From assembly GCF_025717045.1 (NCBI RefSeq), contig NZ_JAOVZN010000008.1, forward strand, positions 471,519 through 535,518: DNA of 64,000 nucleotides. Reading direction: 5' to 3'. The DNA comes from Flavobacterium sp. SH_e (GTDB taxonomy: Bacteria > Bacteroidota > Bacteroidia > Flavobacteriales > Flavobacteriaceae). Positions 25,812-34,851 of this stretch are shown here, one piece after another (within the stretch, counting starts at the first letter, position 1; every line of letters starts with the position of its first letter). The position numbers and the translations under genes were made by a program. The notes under the pieces were generated by a model. The model saw only the letters and a list, made by a program, of their open reading frames with translations. It was not told where the DNA came from and searched no databases.

Positions 25812-27563
25812 TTAAAAATCAAATTTATAATTTGCGCCTCCTAAAACTTGGAATCCTTGTACAGGATAATTCAACCATTTTTCGTAAGCTTGATTTCCAA
25901 TATTATTCAATTTCAAGAAAAACGTCAAACGTTCGCTGAATTTGTATCCGACATGAGCATTAGCATCAAAATAACTTTTTAAGGTAATTGGTGTTGCATC
26001 AATTCCTAAAGAAGTATTGGTTTGCATATCTTTTCTTTCTCCCACATAAAACACATTCAATCCTGCGTACCATTGCTTAGTAATATTAACGTCTAAAGTC
26101 GAACTTAATTTCATTGTTGGCAAATTCCATGCTTCAACTGCATTGTCGGTATTATAACTATTAAAAGTTCCGTTGATTCCGAAAGTTACATTTTGAGAGA
26201 AATCGGCTTTTAATTCTCCGTAGAAACGAAACGTTCTAATATCTTCATACACTACTCCAAATGAATTTCCGAAAGCGTAATCTTCATTTGTAATTACTTC
26301 TGTATAATCATTTGCTTTAAACAGCGCTTTATCTTTTTCATTCAAATAAGAGGCAGTCACATTATAATTTACATTGTTAGCCAATTTACCTTTCAAACCT
26401 GCAAACACATTATATTGTGTGCTTGATGGACGCATGTTTAAAGTCGGAGACAAAAACGGATTTTCGGTCACAAAATCAGCATAAGAATTCTGATTTAAAG
26501 CACCATTTACTCCAGTATAGAAAATCATCAAATCGCCAACCAGTCTGTAAGAAGCATTTACTTTTGGATAGAAATAAAATTTATTGCCACTGTTTTCAGA
26601 ATCTGCACTATAATAAATTCCAGCTCCTAGTTCTAACGTCCATTCATTTTCATTGATTACAAAACTTGGCTCAATTCCAACATTTGTAAAACTGTATTTT
26701 AAAGCTTCTGTATTATCTTGAAAATAATTGTTTTTGAAAGAACCGCTTACATGATCTACAATCACATTGGTTTTAATTGCCTGATCCATTACATCAACAG
26801 TAAAAGTAGGCTTTACATAAAATCTGTTTTCTGATGAAGAATAACTATCTGAAAAATGAGTGAATTTTGCCGAAAGCTTACTGAAAATACTTTCGTTAAA
26901 TTCTGCATTTCCGCCGACCCAAATTGTATTATAAGAGTGATTTGGATTAATGCTGTTTACCAAATCATAACGCTGATCTGGAATTGTCGAGCCAAAATCT
27001 GAAGGAAGTCCGTACCAGTTATAAATTTGGTTTTGATATCCTAAATCTACTCCCCAAGTATTATCTCTATTGTTTTGACCATAACCAACATTTATTGATG
27101 TATCATAAAATTCATCATTCAATTCTACATCTTTAATTCCGCCTTGAGAAGAATGATGACGAAACATTCCTGCCACATAATCATTATTGCCCAAATCCTG
27201 ATTTACAAATAATTCGCCATTCAAAGTGCTGTAATTTCCAAGCCCTAAAGTTGCGTAATTATTAAACAATCTTTCCTTTTTAGCTTTCTCAACACCTTCA
27301 GCTTTTCCTTTTGAAGGTGTAAAAGTTGAAGCAACAGGAACAGACAGAATACTATATTTAATTACTTCTTTTGGCTGATTTCCGCTATCGTCAAGCGAAG
27401 GAGTTTCTTTTACTTTAAAAGCATCTGAAATAGTAGGCGAATAAGGTTTTACCACGTTTACAGTTTCGGTTCCGATACTTTCATTTTTCTTCTGAGCAAT
27501 CGAAAACTGGCCTACAAATAATACTAGCAAAACGATAATTTTATACTGGCAATTTAATTTCAT
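25812..27563 (-). CDS. Outer-membrane beta-barrel protein (TonB-dependent receptor-like, no plug domain)
   Basis: A 583-residue exported protein with a signal peptide ending near QFSIAQ and a C-terminus ending in YKFDF, as expected for a BAM-inserted barrel. After a 75-residue N-terminal segment (VNVVKPYSPTISDAFKVKE) the rest alternates strands and turns, with aromatic-rich repeats ending in the TonB-receptor-like LKLNNIGNQAYEKW. At 583 residues it is too short for a full receptor and I see no plug or TonB box, so transport by TonB is doubtful. It is in a same-strand run with the PhzF-like and TPR genes, separated by short hairpin-bearing gaps. Function unknown; a structural or complex-forming barrel paired with the TPR protein is an inference. 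Confidence 0.72.
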   Translation of the reverse strand: MKLNCQYKIIVLLVLFVGQFSIAQKKNESIGTETVNVVKPYSPTISDAFKVKETPSLDDSGNQPKEVIKYSILSVPVASTFTPSKGKAEGVEKAKKERLFNNYATLGLGNYSTLNGELFVNQDLGNNDYVAGMFRHHSSQGGIKDVELNDEFYDTSINVGYGQNNRDNTWGVDLGYQNQIYNWYGLPSDFGSTIPDQRYDLVNSINPNHSYNTIWVGGNAEFNESIFSKLSAKFTHFSDSYSSSENRFYVKPTFTVDVMDQAIKTNVIVDHVSGSFKNNYFQDNTEALKYSFTNVGIEPSFVINENEWTLELGAGIYYSADSENSGNKFYFYPKVNASYRLVGDLMIFYTGVNGALNQNSYADFVTENPFLSPTLNMRPSSTQYNVFAGLKGKLANNVNYNVTASYLNEKDKALFKANDYTEVITNEDYAFGNSFGVVYEDIRTFRFYGELKADFSQNVTFGINGTFNSYNTDNAVEAWNLPTMKLSSTLDVNITKQWYAGLNVFYVGERKDMQTNTSLGIDATPITLKSYFDANAHVGYKFSERLTFFLKLNNIGNQAYEKWLNYPVQGFQVLGGANYKFDF

Positions 27564-27575
27564 ATTTCTTTCTTT

Positions 27576-27728
27576 TAAGAGGGTTAAGAAGCAAGAGAAA
27601 GACCCATAAAATCTTAATTTCTTTTCTCAAAACTCTTTGTTCTATCCTCTATATTCTATTATCTAAATCTAAAAATTCTTTTTCTTGACTCTTGTTTTTT
27701 TGCGTCTTTCTCCTTGCTTCTTTCTTCT
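27576..27728. repeat. Inverted AGAAGCAAG/CTTGCTTCT words between the barrel and PhzF-like genes
   Basis: AAGAAGCAAGAG near 27587 and CTTGCTTCTTTCTTCT near 27714 are inverted copies of the same word, also found as a perfect hairpin at 28624-28675. The intervening DNA is AT-rich with no gene. Confidence 0.6.
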
Positions 27729-27733
27729 AAAGT

Positions 27734-28597
27734 TTAAGCTTCCCACTCCCCTTTGGCTACAAATTGAGCTTTTCCTCCAATTTTAATATCAAACTGATCA
27801 TTTTCTAGTTTTCCTTTAAAATAAATTTCAGATGGACGACCAATATAATCTCCTTGATGATTCGTCAATTCAATTTCTGGAGAATGATATTTCAAAAGAT
27901 AGGCCTGCAGACAAGTACTTGCGCTTCCTGTTGCTGCATCTTCTACCAATTGATTATTTTCTACACATAACATTCTAGTTGCCAGCTTCGAATCTTCAAA
28001 ACTATAAAAATACAGTCCTCTGTGATCTGTTTTACAATGCTGTTTCAGCCATTTATCAGTTTTATCTTTATCTAAAACCAAATTCTCCAAAGCTCTTTTG
28101 CTGTTTAACGGAACAATTACAAAGGCACTTCCAGTAGTCACTTCTTGTATCAAATATTGATTATCAAAATCATCGATTGTCAAGTTACTAAAAGAGGGAA
28201 AATCTTCTTTTGCAAAAACATCCCAAAACTTTGGCTGTGCTGCTTTTAACCAAATCAAATCATCTGATCTATTGATTGCAATTGGCCCAATTGGAACTTC
28301 CAATTTTATTTCACTAGGAGAATTATCAAATACTTTATTCATCAAAACCCATGAAGTTCCAATGATCGGATGACCCGCAAACTGCATTTCGTGCGCAGGA
28401 GTAAAAATTCTTATTTCGGCTTTATTATTTTCTTTGTCCAGTTTCGTTACAAATGTGCTTTCCGCAAAATTAATCTCACGCGCAATCTGCTGCATTTCTT
28501 TCGAACTTAAATTTTCCGCATCCATAAAAACCGCCAACTGATTTCCGGCATATTTCTTATCAGCAAAAACATCAACTATGTAAAAAGGTAAACTCAT
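27734..28597 (-). CDS. PhzF family isomerase/epimerase-like protein
   Basis: A 287-residue cytoplasmic protein of the PhzF family (diaminopimelate-epimerase fold, two similar halves). The N-terminal signature IVDVFADKKYAGNQLAVF, the catalytic Glu46 in NFAESTFV, AGHPIIGTSWVL, and EDAATGSASTCLQAYLL in the second half are intact. PhzF itself isomerises a phenazine precursor, but most homologues outside phenazine clusters have unknown substrates, and no phenazine genes are present here. The ATG is at 28597. It lies between the TPR and barrel genes on the same strand. Confidence 0.9.
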   Translation of the reverse strand: MSLPFYIVDVFADKKYAGNQLAVFMDAENLSSKEMQQIAREINFAESTFVTKLDKENNKAEIRIFTPAHEMQFAGHPIIGTSWVLMNKVFDNSPSEIKLEVPIGPIAINRSDDLIWLKAAQPKFWDVFAKEDFPSFSNLTIDDFDNQYLIQEVTTGSAFVIVPLNSKRALENLVLDKDKTDKWLKQHCKTDHRGLYFYSFEDSKLATRMLCVENNQLVEDAATGSASTCLQAYLLKYHSPEIELTNHQGDYIGRPSEIYFKGKLENDQFDIKIGGKAQFVAKGEWEA

Positions 28598-28623
28598 TTC
28601 TTTCTTTTTTATTTAAAGAGGCA

Positions 28624-28675
28624 AGAAGAAAGAAGCAAGACCTTTACAAAATCTTTCTTCTTGCTTCTTTCTTCT
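28624..28675. repeat. Perfect 16-bp inverted repeat between the TPR and PhzF-like genes
   Basis: AGAAGAAAGAAGCAAG (28624-28639) and CTTGCTTCTTTCTTCT (28660-28675) pair perfectly with a 20-nt loop. It may attenuate transcription from the TPR gene; there is no clean U-tract. Confidence 0.75.
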
Positions 28676-28684
28676 ACAACATTC

Positions 28685-31600
28685 TTATCTATTAATCGAC
28701 GAATTTGTTTTTGACTCTTCCGCTTTAATAGCTCCTAATTCTTTTTTCGCTTCTTCAACAACATCTGGATAATCTATAAAATTGTTGATTACGTTATCCA
28801 AAATATAAGTTGCCTGATAGCTGTCTTTTAATCCGTAGAAGTTTTTCGCCATTAACACTAAGCCTTTTGCTCCATAATATTTATAAGCCGAATAGCTTTT
28901 TGCCAGTTTTTGAACCGCAGTATTAGAAGCATCATATTTTCCTTCTTTTGTTTTAAAGTATGCATCGTAATACAAAGCTTCTGCAGCTAATTCTCCTTTA
29001 GAAGTTGTCATTAATTTAGCGTAAGCAGTTTTCGCTTTATCTTCATTTCCTGTTTGAATCGCCGCTCTTGCTACAATGATTTGAGCGTCTGCTTTTACTC
29101 CAGCATCAGATTTTGGGTTTTCTAAAACTTTTTCTGCAGCAGTAACCGAATTGTCATAATCTTTTTTGTCATAATAGCATTTCATTAGGTTTGCCTGCGC
29201 GAAAGTTTTGTTCTGCGGATAATCTGCTTCGCTTTCTAGACGTTTTAAAACCGGAATTGCTTTATCGCAATCTTTTGCTTTTAAGTAAATCTGAGCCAAT
29301 CTGTTTAAAGCCTGCTCTGTAAATTCATTTCTAGGCTGATCGATTACATATTGATAATTTGCTGTCGATTTTGTCTCAGAACCTTCAGCATAATACAATT
29401 GCGCCAGATAGAAATTTGCCTCTAAAGCGTGTAATCCAGCTGGGAATTTGCTCACGTAACCTCCAAAACCTGTAATTGCCGCTTTGCTATTATTTTGACT
29501 GTATTGTTTGAAAGCAGCATCATAAGTATCGTTATCTAATTCAGCATCTGAAACCTCAACAAAATCTAAAGTACGAACCCATGTTGCATATTCGTCAACT
29601 TTTCCAGAATCAACATAAATCAATCTTGCGGTTGCTACTGCCTCTAAAGCCTCTGGAGTTTTCGGGAATTCTGCAGCAACTTTTTTAAATTTCGTTAAAG
29701 CTTGTTGATCGCGATCTGAATTGTAATAAATCAAACCTTGTTTTAAGATTGCTTTTGAAGTAAAAGATCCGTTTTGGAATTCTGAAATCAATTGATCATA
29801 CGTTTTCAAAGCTTGATCATTTTTCTTTTCTGCAACATAAGTATTTCCTAATTCGAACAAAGCATCATCTCTGTAAGACGATTTTTTGTACATCTGAAGA
29901 AAGTTGTTTAGTTCATCCACTTTCTTCGCATTATTTGACATAAATCCGTAAGAAAGTGCTTTTTGGAATTGCGCATAATCAGCATCTACACCTTTTGCAG
30001 CAATTGCTTTGGCGTAAGCCTCATTTGCTGCACTATATTTTGAAGTCACAAAACGACAATCTCCTAAACGCAAATAAGAATCGTTTAAACGAACTTTGTC
30101 TGAAGGCGAATTATCAATCTGAGCTTGAAAAGAATTTGCCGCTTGATCGTATTCTTTCAGTTTAAAATACGTGTAACCAATATTGTAATTGATATTTTTA
30201 TATTCATCTGTAGATTTTGCGGCAGCCATTCCAGCAAATTGCTTGTACGTTAATAAAGCATTTTGCATATCGTCGTTCAAATATTCTGTTTCTGCTTTCC
30301 AGAAAGTGGCGCGCGCTGTAAACTCAGGAGTTTTTTGTTCGCTGATCGCGCTTTTGAACATTTTACCCGCTTCTTGGTAATTATTTTCGTTGTACAATTC
30401 TAATCCGCGATAGAAAAGCACTTTTTGGTACGCAGCTTTGTTTTCTGCAGATCTATTTTTTTCTAATAAAACTAAAGCTTCTTTGTAGTTTTTAGAAGAA
30501 ATATAAGAATCAACCAATAGTTTTTCTACTTCTGAACGGCTAGAATTATTTGGATATTTTTTAAGAAAATCCAATAAAATACCTGGAACAGCTTGATAAG
30601 CATTTCCGATATCGTAACTTAATTTAGCGTAGTTTAAAGCCGCATCTTCTTGAATTTGTGCATTGAAATCCATTTCAGACGCATTTTTAAAAGCATTTAA
30701 AGCTTCTTGCTTTTTACCTGTATTTAAATAACTTAAACCTAAATGATAATAAGCATTTTGCGCCACAAAATCTCTTCCTTCAATAATTTTATTGAACTGA
30801 GAAATCGCTTTTTCATACTCTTTCTGTTCGTAATACGCATAGCCTAATTGATAAAAATCGGTATTATTCCATTTTCCTTTTTTACCAGCATATTGCTCTA
30901 AATATGGAATCGCTTTTCCATATTGTTTTAAGTTGAAATAACTTTCGCCAATAATTTTATTCAATTCCGATTTTTCAATTTCATTAGATTTATTCATTGC
31001 AACTTGACCTAAATCAATCGCTTTTTGAAAATTTCCTAATTTGAAATTCATATCAGCTTGATAATACGAAAGCTTTTCTTTGTATTTTTCTTCGCCCGAA
31101 ACCTCATCAAAATATTTCGTTGCTTCTTTATAATCGTCGCCTTCATACGCCATAAATCCTAAGTAATATTTGGCTTGCGAACCATATTCTTTAGAATTTA
31201 CAACTTTATTAAAATAGTTTGTGGCTTCTTTTTTCTTTTTAGCATTAAAATAGCTGTAACCTTTCATGAAGTTGAACTTGTCAGACTCTGCTTTGCTCAT
31301 GTAGCTTTCGTCTACTTTATCAAACCATTGTAAAGCTTTTGGATAATTTCCTTGTTCGAAAAAATACTGTGCAGCTTCTATATAAGCCTGATTTTGTTTT
31401 GTGCTTGTTGGGTAATCATTAACGAATTTTTCTACCAAAGCATCAGCATTTGCCTTGTTCGTTCTAATCGCACAATTGGCAATATAAAAAGCACAATCCG
31501 ATTGTACCTCTTCGTTTGTTGCATCGTATTTTACTTTTTCAAAAATAAGTTGAGCCGACGCATATTGTTTGTCGTTGTATAAAGCCAGTGCTTTGTCAAA

Positions 31601-31699
31601 ATCCTTTAATTCGTAAGTATAAATAGCCGATTTCTGTGCCGAAACTATTGTCGAAGTAAGGAGAATTTGGAATATAAAGAACCTGGATAGTTTACGCAT
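28685..31699 (-). CDS. Large exported tetratricopeptide-repeat protein
   Basis: A 1004-residue protein with a signal peptide (cleavage near TIVSAQ), then almost entirely TPR-type helical hairpins from about residue 28 to 985. Repeated patterns include YPKALQWFDKV, YLGFMAYEGDDYKEATKYF, YYHLGLSYLNTGKKQEAL and ALFELGNTYVAEKKNDQALK. No enzymatic domain or lipobox is visible. Large periplasmic TPR proteins act as scaffolds for envelope assembly, and pairing with the barrel gene two positions downstream suggests an outer-membrane complex; this is inference. The ATG is at 31699, with an exact -7 element 21 nt upstream. It is divergent from ftsE. Confidence 0.85.
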   Translation of the reverse strand: MRKLSRFFIFQILLTSTIVSAQKSAIYTYELKDFDKALALYNDKQYASAQLIFEKVKYDATNEEVQSDCAFYIANCAIRTNKANADALVEKFVNDYPTSTKQNQAYIEAAQYFFEQGNYPKALQWFDKVDESYMSKAESDKFNFMKGYSYFNAKKKKEATNYFNKVVNSKEYGSQAKYYLGFMAYEGDDYKEATKYFDEVSGEEKYKEKLSYYQADMNFKLGNFQKAIDLGQVAMNKSNEIEKSELNKIIGESYFNLKQYGKAIPYLEQYAGKKGKWNNTDFYQLGYAYYEQKEYEKAISQFNKIIEGRDFVAQNAYYHLGLSYLNTGKKQEALNAFKNASEMDFNAQIQEDAALNYAKLSYDIGNAYQAVPGILLDFLKKYPNNSSRSEVEKLLVDSYISSKNYKEALVLLEKNRSAENKAAYQKVLFYRGLELYNENNYQEAGKMFKSAISEQKTPEFTARATFWKAETEYLNDDMQNALLTYKQFAGMAAAKSTDEYKNINYNIGYTYFKLKEYDQAANSFQAQIDNSPSDKVRLNDSYLRLGDCRFVTSKYSAANEAYAKAIAAKGVDADYAQFQKALSYGFMSNNAKKVDELNNFLQMYKKSSYRDDALFELGNTYVAEKKNDQALKTYDQLISEFQNGSFTSKAILKQGLIYYNSDRDQQALTKFKKVAAEFPKTPEALEAVATARLIYVDSGKVDEYATWVRTLDFVEVSDAELDNDTYDAAFKQYSQNNSKAAITGFGGYVSKFPAGLHALEANFYLAQLYYAEGSETKSTANYQYVIDQPRNEFTEQALNRLAQIYLKAKDCDKAIPVLKRLESEADYPQNKTFAQANLMKCYYDKKDYDNSVTAAEKVLENPKSDAGVKADAQIIVARAAIQTGNEDKAKTAYAKLMTTSKGELAAEALYYDAYFKTKEGKYDASNTAVQKLAKSYSAYKYYGAKGLVLMAKNFYGLKDSYQATYILDNVINNFIDYPDVVEEAKKELGAIKAEESKTNSSINR

Positions 31700-31720
31700 T
31701 TTGATTAATATTTAGGTATT

Positions 31721-31728
31721 CAAATGTA
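31721..31728 (-). promoter_or_regulatory. -7 element upstream of the TPR gene
   Basis: TACATTTG on the minus strand matches TAnnTTTG exactly and sits 21 nt before the ATG; the -33 TTG is not evident. Confidence 0.45.
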
Positions 31729-31941
31729 TCATTTTATACGCTTTATAACGAAACGTTTTTAGGTTTTATTATAAACAAATTAATAATCGTTTATGATTTT
31801 AAGGTTTAATAAACTTCAATTTATTGGTTCTCAAACTTTCTAAAACATTTCATTTTTTAAACTTTTTCCTAAGAAATGATTCAAATTTATTTTGAATACA
31901 AACGTTATCTTATTACTTTTACCATTCAAATCAATTTTATT

Positions 31942-32625
31942 ATGTCACAAACCGTACTATCTCTTAAAGAAGTCACTATATATCAAGAAGGAAGAAAAAT
32001 TATATCTCACATTAATTTGAATGTTAACCACGGTGAGTTTATCTACATTATCGGAAAAACTGGTTCCGGAAAAAGTAGTTTTCTAAAAACTTTATATGCT
32101 GATTTGCCGTTAATTGAAGGCGAAGGACATATTGTCGAATTTGATTTGGCAAGCATAAAAGAAAACGATATTCCGTTTTTGAGACGTAAAATCGGAATCG
32201 TATTTCAAGACTTCAAATTGCTTCCAGACCGTTCTATAAAAGACAACATGCTTTTTGTTTTAAAAGCTACTGGCTGGCACGAAAAAGATGCAATGGAACA
32301 CAAAATTGATGAAGTTTTGGACAAAGTAGGCATGAAAGATTTCGTAAACAAAATGCCTCACCAACTTTCTGGAGGAGAACAGCAACGTGTTGCGATTGCT
32401 AGAGCATTACTTAATGATCCAGAATTCATCTTAGCTGACGAACCAACTGGAAATCTTGATCCGCAGACAAGTTCTGAGGTTTTAGAAGTTCTAAAAGCAA
32501 TCAACGCCGCAGGTAAAACTGTTATAATGGCAACTCATGATTATGCTTTATTGATGAAATTCCCTTCTAAAACATTAAAATGTGAAGATGAAAGAATCTT
32601 CGAAGTCGTGCAAAGAAGCGTGTAA
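31942..32625 (+). CDS. ftsE: Cell division ATP-binding protein FtsE
   Basis: ABC ATPase that with FtsX regulates peptidoglycan hydrolysis at the septum; inner-membrane-associated. I choose the ATG at 31942 (MSQTVLSLKEV), giving 227 residues; an in-frame ATG 22 codons upstream would add a Phe/Ile-rich stretch absent from the family. Walker A is GKTGSGKSS (38-46), the FtsE-type Q-loop VFQDFKLLPDRSIKDN follows, the signature is LSGGEQQ (142-148) and Walker B is FILADEP. No ftsX is in the window. The stop codon overlaps the start of the downstream glycosyltransferase (TAATG). Confidence 0.9.
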   Translation: MSQTVLSLKEVTIYQEGRKIISHINLNVNHGEFIYIIGKTGSGKSSFLKTLYADLPLIEGEGHIVEFDLASIKENDIPFLRRKIGIVFQDFKLLPDRSIKDNMLFVLKATGWHEKDAMEHKIDEVLDKVGMKDFVNKMPHQLSGGEQQRVAIARALLNDPEFILADEPTGNLDPQTSSEVLEVLKAINAAGKTVIMATHDYALLMKFPSKTLKCEDERIFEVVQRSV

Positions 32626-33509
32626 TGCTTTCGATTCTAATTCCTGTTTACAATTATAATGTTTTTAAGCTTGTTTATGAGCTTAAGCAACAAGCAGATA
32701 ATTTAGGAATTGAATATGAAATTTTGGCGCAAGATGATTTTAGCCAAAAATTCATCAATGAAAATAATCAGATAAATACACTCGAAAATTGTTCTTTTTC
32801 TATCAATGCTGAAAACTTAGGCAGAGGAAGAAATATTAATTTACTGTGTTCCAAATCAAAGTATAATTTTATCTTGATTATGGAAGCAGATGCTTTACCA
32901 GAGAATGAATTTTACCTTAAAAATTATATTGAATTACTTTCAAATTCAACATCAGTAATTTTTGGTGGTGTAAAATATCCAGATATTGCTCCTTCTAAAG
33001 AAAAACTGCTTCGATGGAAATATGGTTTAAAAAGAGAAACTAAATTTTTAAATCAAAGGCTTAAAAACAATTACGATTTTGTGTTCACTTGGAATTTACT
33101 TTTAAAAAAAGAAATCCTTTTACAATTTCCTTTTCCAGAATTCATAAAAGATTATGGTTATGAAGATCTCATTTTCATAGAAAATCTGCGTTTAAATTCG
33201 GTTCCAGTTCTTCATATCCAAAATCCCTTGATTCATTATAACAATGAAGACAACATCGATTTTATTGAAAAGTCTGAAAAAGCCGTTCAGAACTTATACA
33301 ACTTAGTTCGCTTTCATAAAATTGATCCTAAAAGCACTAGATTAACAAAGGTTCATTCACTTTTAAATAAGTTATATTTAACTGGAATTATAAAAGCCAT
33401 TTATAGCATAACAAAAAAGAGAATCGTAGCCAATTTAACTTCAGAAAATCCAAATTTATATCTGTTAGATTTTTATAAATTAGGCTTTTATTGCGATTTA
33501 AAAAAATAA
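32625..33509 (+). CDS. Family 2 glycosyltransferase
   Basis: A 294-residue cytoplasmic or membrane-peripheral GT-A glycosyltransferase. It begins MLSILIPVYNYNVFKLV, then DDFSQKF, the NAENLGRGRNINLL motif, and a DxD-like EADALP around residue 87. Its ATG shares one base with the ftsE stop (TAATG), so translation is probably coupled. It precedes another GT2 gene by 6 bp. It likely adds a sugar to a surface polysaccharide or protein glycan; the donor cannot be deduced. Confidence 0.85.
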   Translation: MLSILIPVYNYNVFKLVYELKQQADNLGIEYEILAQDDFSQKFINENNQINTLENCSFSINAENLGRGRNINLLCSKSKYNFILIMEADALPENEFYLKNYIELLSNSTSVIFGGVKYPDIAPSKEKLLRWKYGLKRETKFLNQRLKNNYDFVFTWNLLLKKEILLQFPFPEFIKDYGYEDLIFIENLRLNSVPVLHIQNPLIHYNNEDNIDFIEKSEKAVQNLYNLVRFHKIDPKSTRLTKVHSLLNKLYLTGIIKAIYSITKKRIVANLTSENPNLYLLDFYKLGFYCDLKK

Positions 33510-33515
33510 TCAATT

Positions 33516-34451
33516 ATGGTCTTTTTTTCGGTAGTCATTCCGTTATACAATAAAGCTGATCATATCGAAAATACTATCCAAAGTATTCTCGATCAAACTT
33601 TTATTGATTACGAAATCATTATAATAAATGACGGATCTACTGATGCAAGTGAAGCTATTGCAAGAAGATTTAACGATAAAAGAATTCAAATTTTTAATCA
33701 AAAAAATCAAGGCGTTTCTGTCGCAAGAAATTTTGGAATTGAAAAATCTTCTGGGAAATTTATAGCCTTTCTTGATGCTGATGATTATTGGTTTCCAAAT
33801 CATTTAGAAGAATTGCACAAACTAATTCTTGATTTCCCCAATTGCGGCATGTATTGCTCTCGATATAAAACTAAAATCGGTACAAATCATTTTAAAACTC
33901 CAGTATTTCAAGGAATAGCAAGTTCTTTTAAAGGGATTATCAATGATTACTTTTATTCTAATAAACCATCGCGAATTACGTGGACTTCATCGCTGGCAAT
34001 ATCTAAAGAAATTTTAGAAAATGTAGGAGGTTTTACGCCTGGCGTAACAAATGGACAAGATTTGGAATTATGGACCAAAATTGGAATCCGTTTTCCTGTA
34101 GCAATTACGAATAAAACTACTGCCATTTACAATTATGACATTGACAATAGTTTGACTAAAAGCAAAATAAATTCGAGAATTTTAATGGATTTTGAGCAAT
34201 TCAAAATCTTCGAAAAAGATAATTCATCTCTTAAAAAGTTTCTTGATTTATATCGAATTGAATATGGATTACACTATTACATTTTTGGAAATAAAACCAA
34301 ATTCAATTTTTATTTAAAAGATGTTGACAAGGAAAATATCCCTTTTAAAGTTCAATTTTTATTAAAAGTTCCGCCTTTCGTTTTGCAGTTTTTTTTAAAA
34401 TTGAAAAAAAAATTAAAGCAAAGCGGAATTGATTTTTCTATTTACGATTAA
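33516..34451 (+). CDS. Family 2 glycosyltransferase
   Basis: A 311-residue GT-A enzyme with textbook motifs: FFSVVIPLYNKADHIENTI at the N-terminus, IIINDGSTD, GVSVARNFGI, the metal-binding FLDADDYW and GQDLELWTKIG. It probably transfers a hexose or aminohexose onto a lipid-linked intermediate. It is cotranscribed with ftsE and the preceding GT. Its last 14 bp overlap, in convergent orientation, the 3' end of the FdtA-like gene. Confidence 0.9.
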   Translation: MVFFSVVIPLYNKADHIENTIQSILDQTFIDYEIIIINDGSTDASEAIARRFNDKRIQIFNQKNQGVSVARNFGIEKSSGKFIAFLDADDYWFPNHLEELHKLILDFPNCGMYCSRYKTKIGTNHFKTPVFQGIASSFKGIINDYFYSNKPSRITWTSSLAISKEILENVGGFTPGVTNGQDLELWTKIGIRFPVAITNKTTAIYNYDIDNSLTKSKINSRILMDFEQFKIFEKDNSSLKKFLDLYRIEYGLHYYIFGNKTKFNFYLKDVDKENIPFKVQFLLKVPPFVLQFFLKLKKKLKQSGIDFSIYD

Positions 34452-34851
34452 CATATTTTATAAATTCATCAAAATCCCGAATATAATCTTCTTCGATATA
34501 AACCTCTGAAGCCACAACTAGGCAAATCGAACCCGAAGAAAAATTCTGAAGTTCTCTCCAAATTCCAGAATTGATCAGTAAACCTTCATACGGTTTATTT
34601 AAAGTGATAATTGTCTCTTCTTTTCCGTCATTTAAAACAACATCAAAACTGCCGCTCAAAGCAACCAAAAACTGCCGAAGATCTTTATGCGCGTGTCCCC
34701 CACGTTCTGATCCTGTTGGAACATCGTATAAATAATAAACTCTTTTTATATCAAAAGGAATCGTATCATTTTCTATTACAGATAAATTTCCTCTTCGTTC
34801 CTCAATTTTAGGAATTAAAATAATTTGTATTCCTCTATTATTTATTTTCAT
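34438..34851 (-). CDS. FdtA/QdtA-like sugar 3,4-ketoisomerase (WxcM-like cupin)
   Basis: A 137-residue cupin from the ATG at 34851; an ATG at 34875 or a GTG at 34890 would extend it. The family isomerises dTDP-4-keto-6-deoxyglucose to the 3-keto sugar. Motifs match: IPKIEERRGNLSVIE, KRVYYLYDVPTGSERGGHAH with the conserved His pair, FLVALSGSFDVVLNDG and WRELQNFS. FdtA and QdtA differ only in product stereochemistry and I cannot separate them confidently. Its start overlaps the preceding GT stop by 14 bp. The FdtB-like aminotransferase at 37950-39050 is the probable next enzyme. Confidence 0.85.
   Translation of the reverse strand: MKINNRGIQIILIPKIEERRGNLSVIENDTIPFDIKRVYYLYDVPTGSERGGHAHKDLRQFLVALSGSFDVVLNDGKEETIITLNKPYEGLLINSGIWRELQNFSSGSICLVVASEVYIEEDYIRDFDEFIKYVNRK

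Noticed and set aside
25812..27563. Calling the barrel a full TonB-dependent receptor
   Set aside because: No plug domain or TonB box is visible and the length is too short.
27564..27733. Possible small gene between the barrel and PhzF-like genes
   Set aside because: Only A/T- and CTT-rich simple sequence with inverted words; no frame with a plausible start.
31876..31941. Upstream ATG for ftsE
   Set aside because: It would add 22 Phe/Ile-rich residues not found in FtsE, whose N-terminus matches the ATG at 31942.
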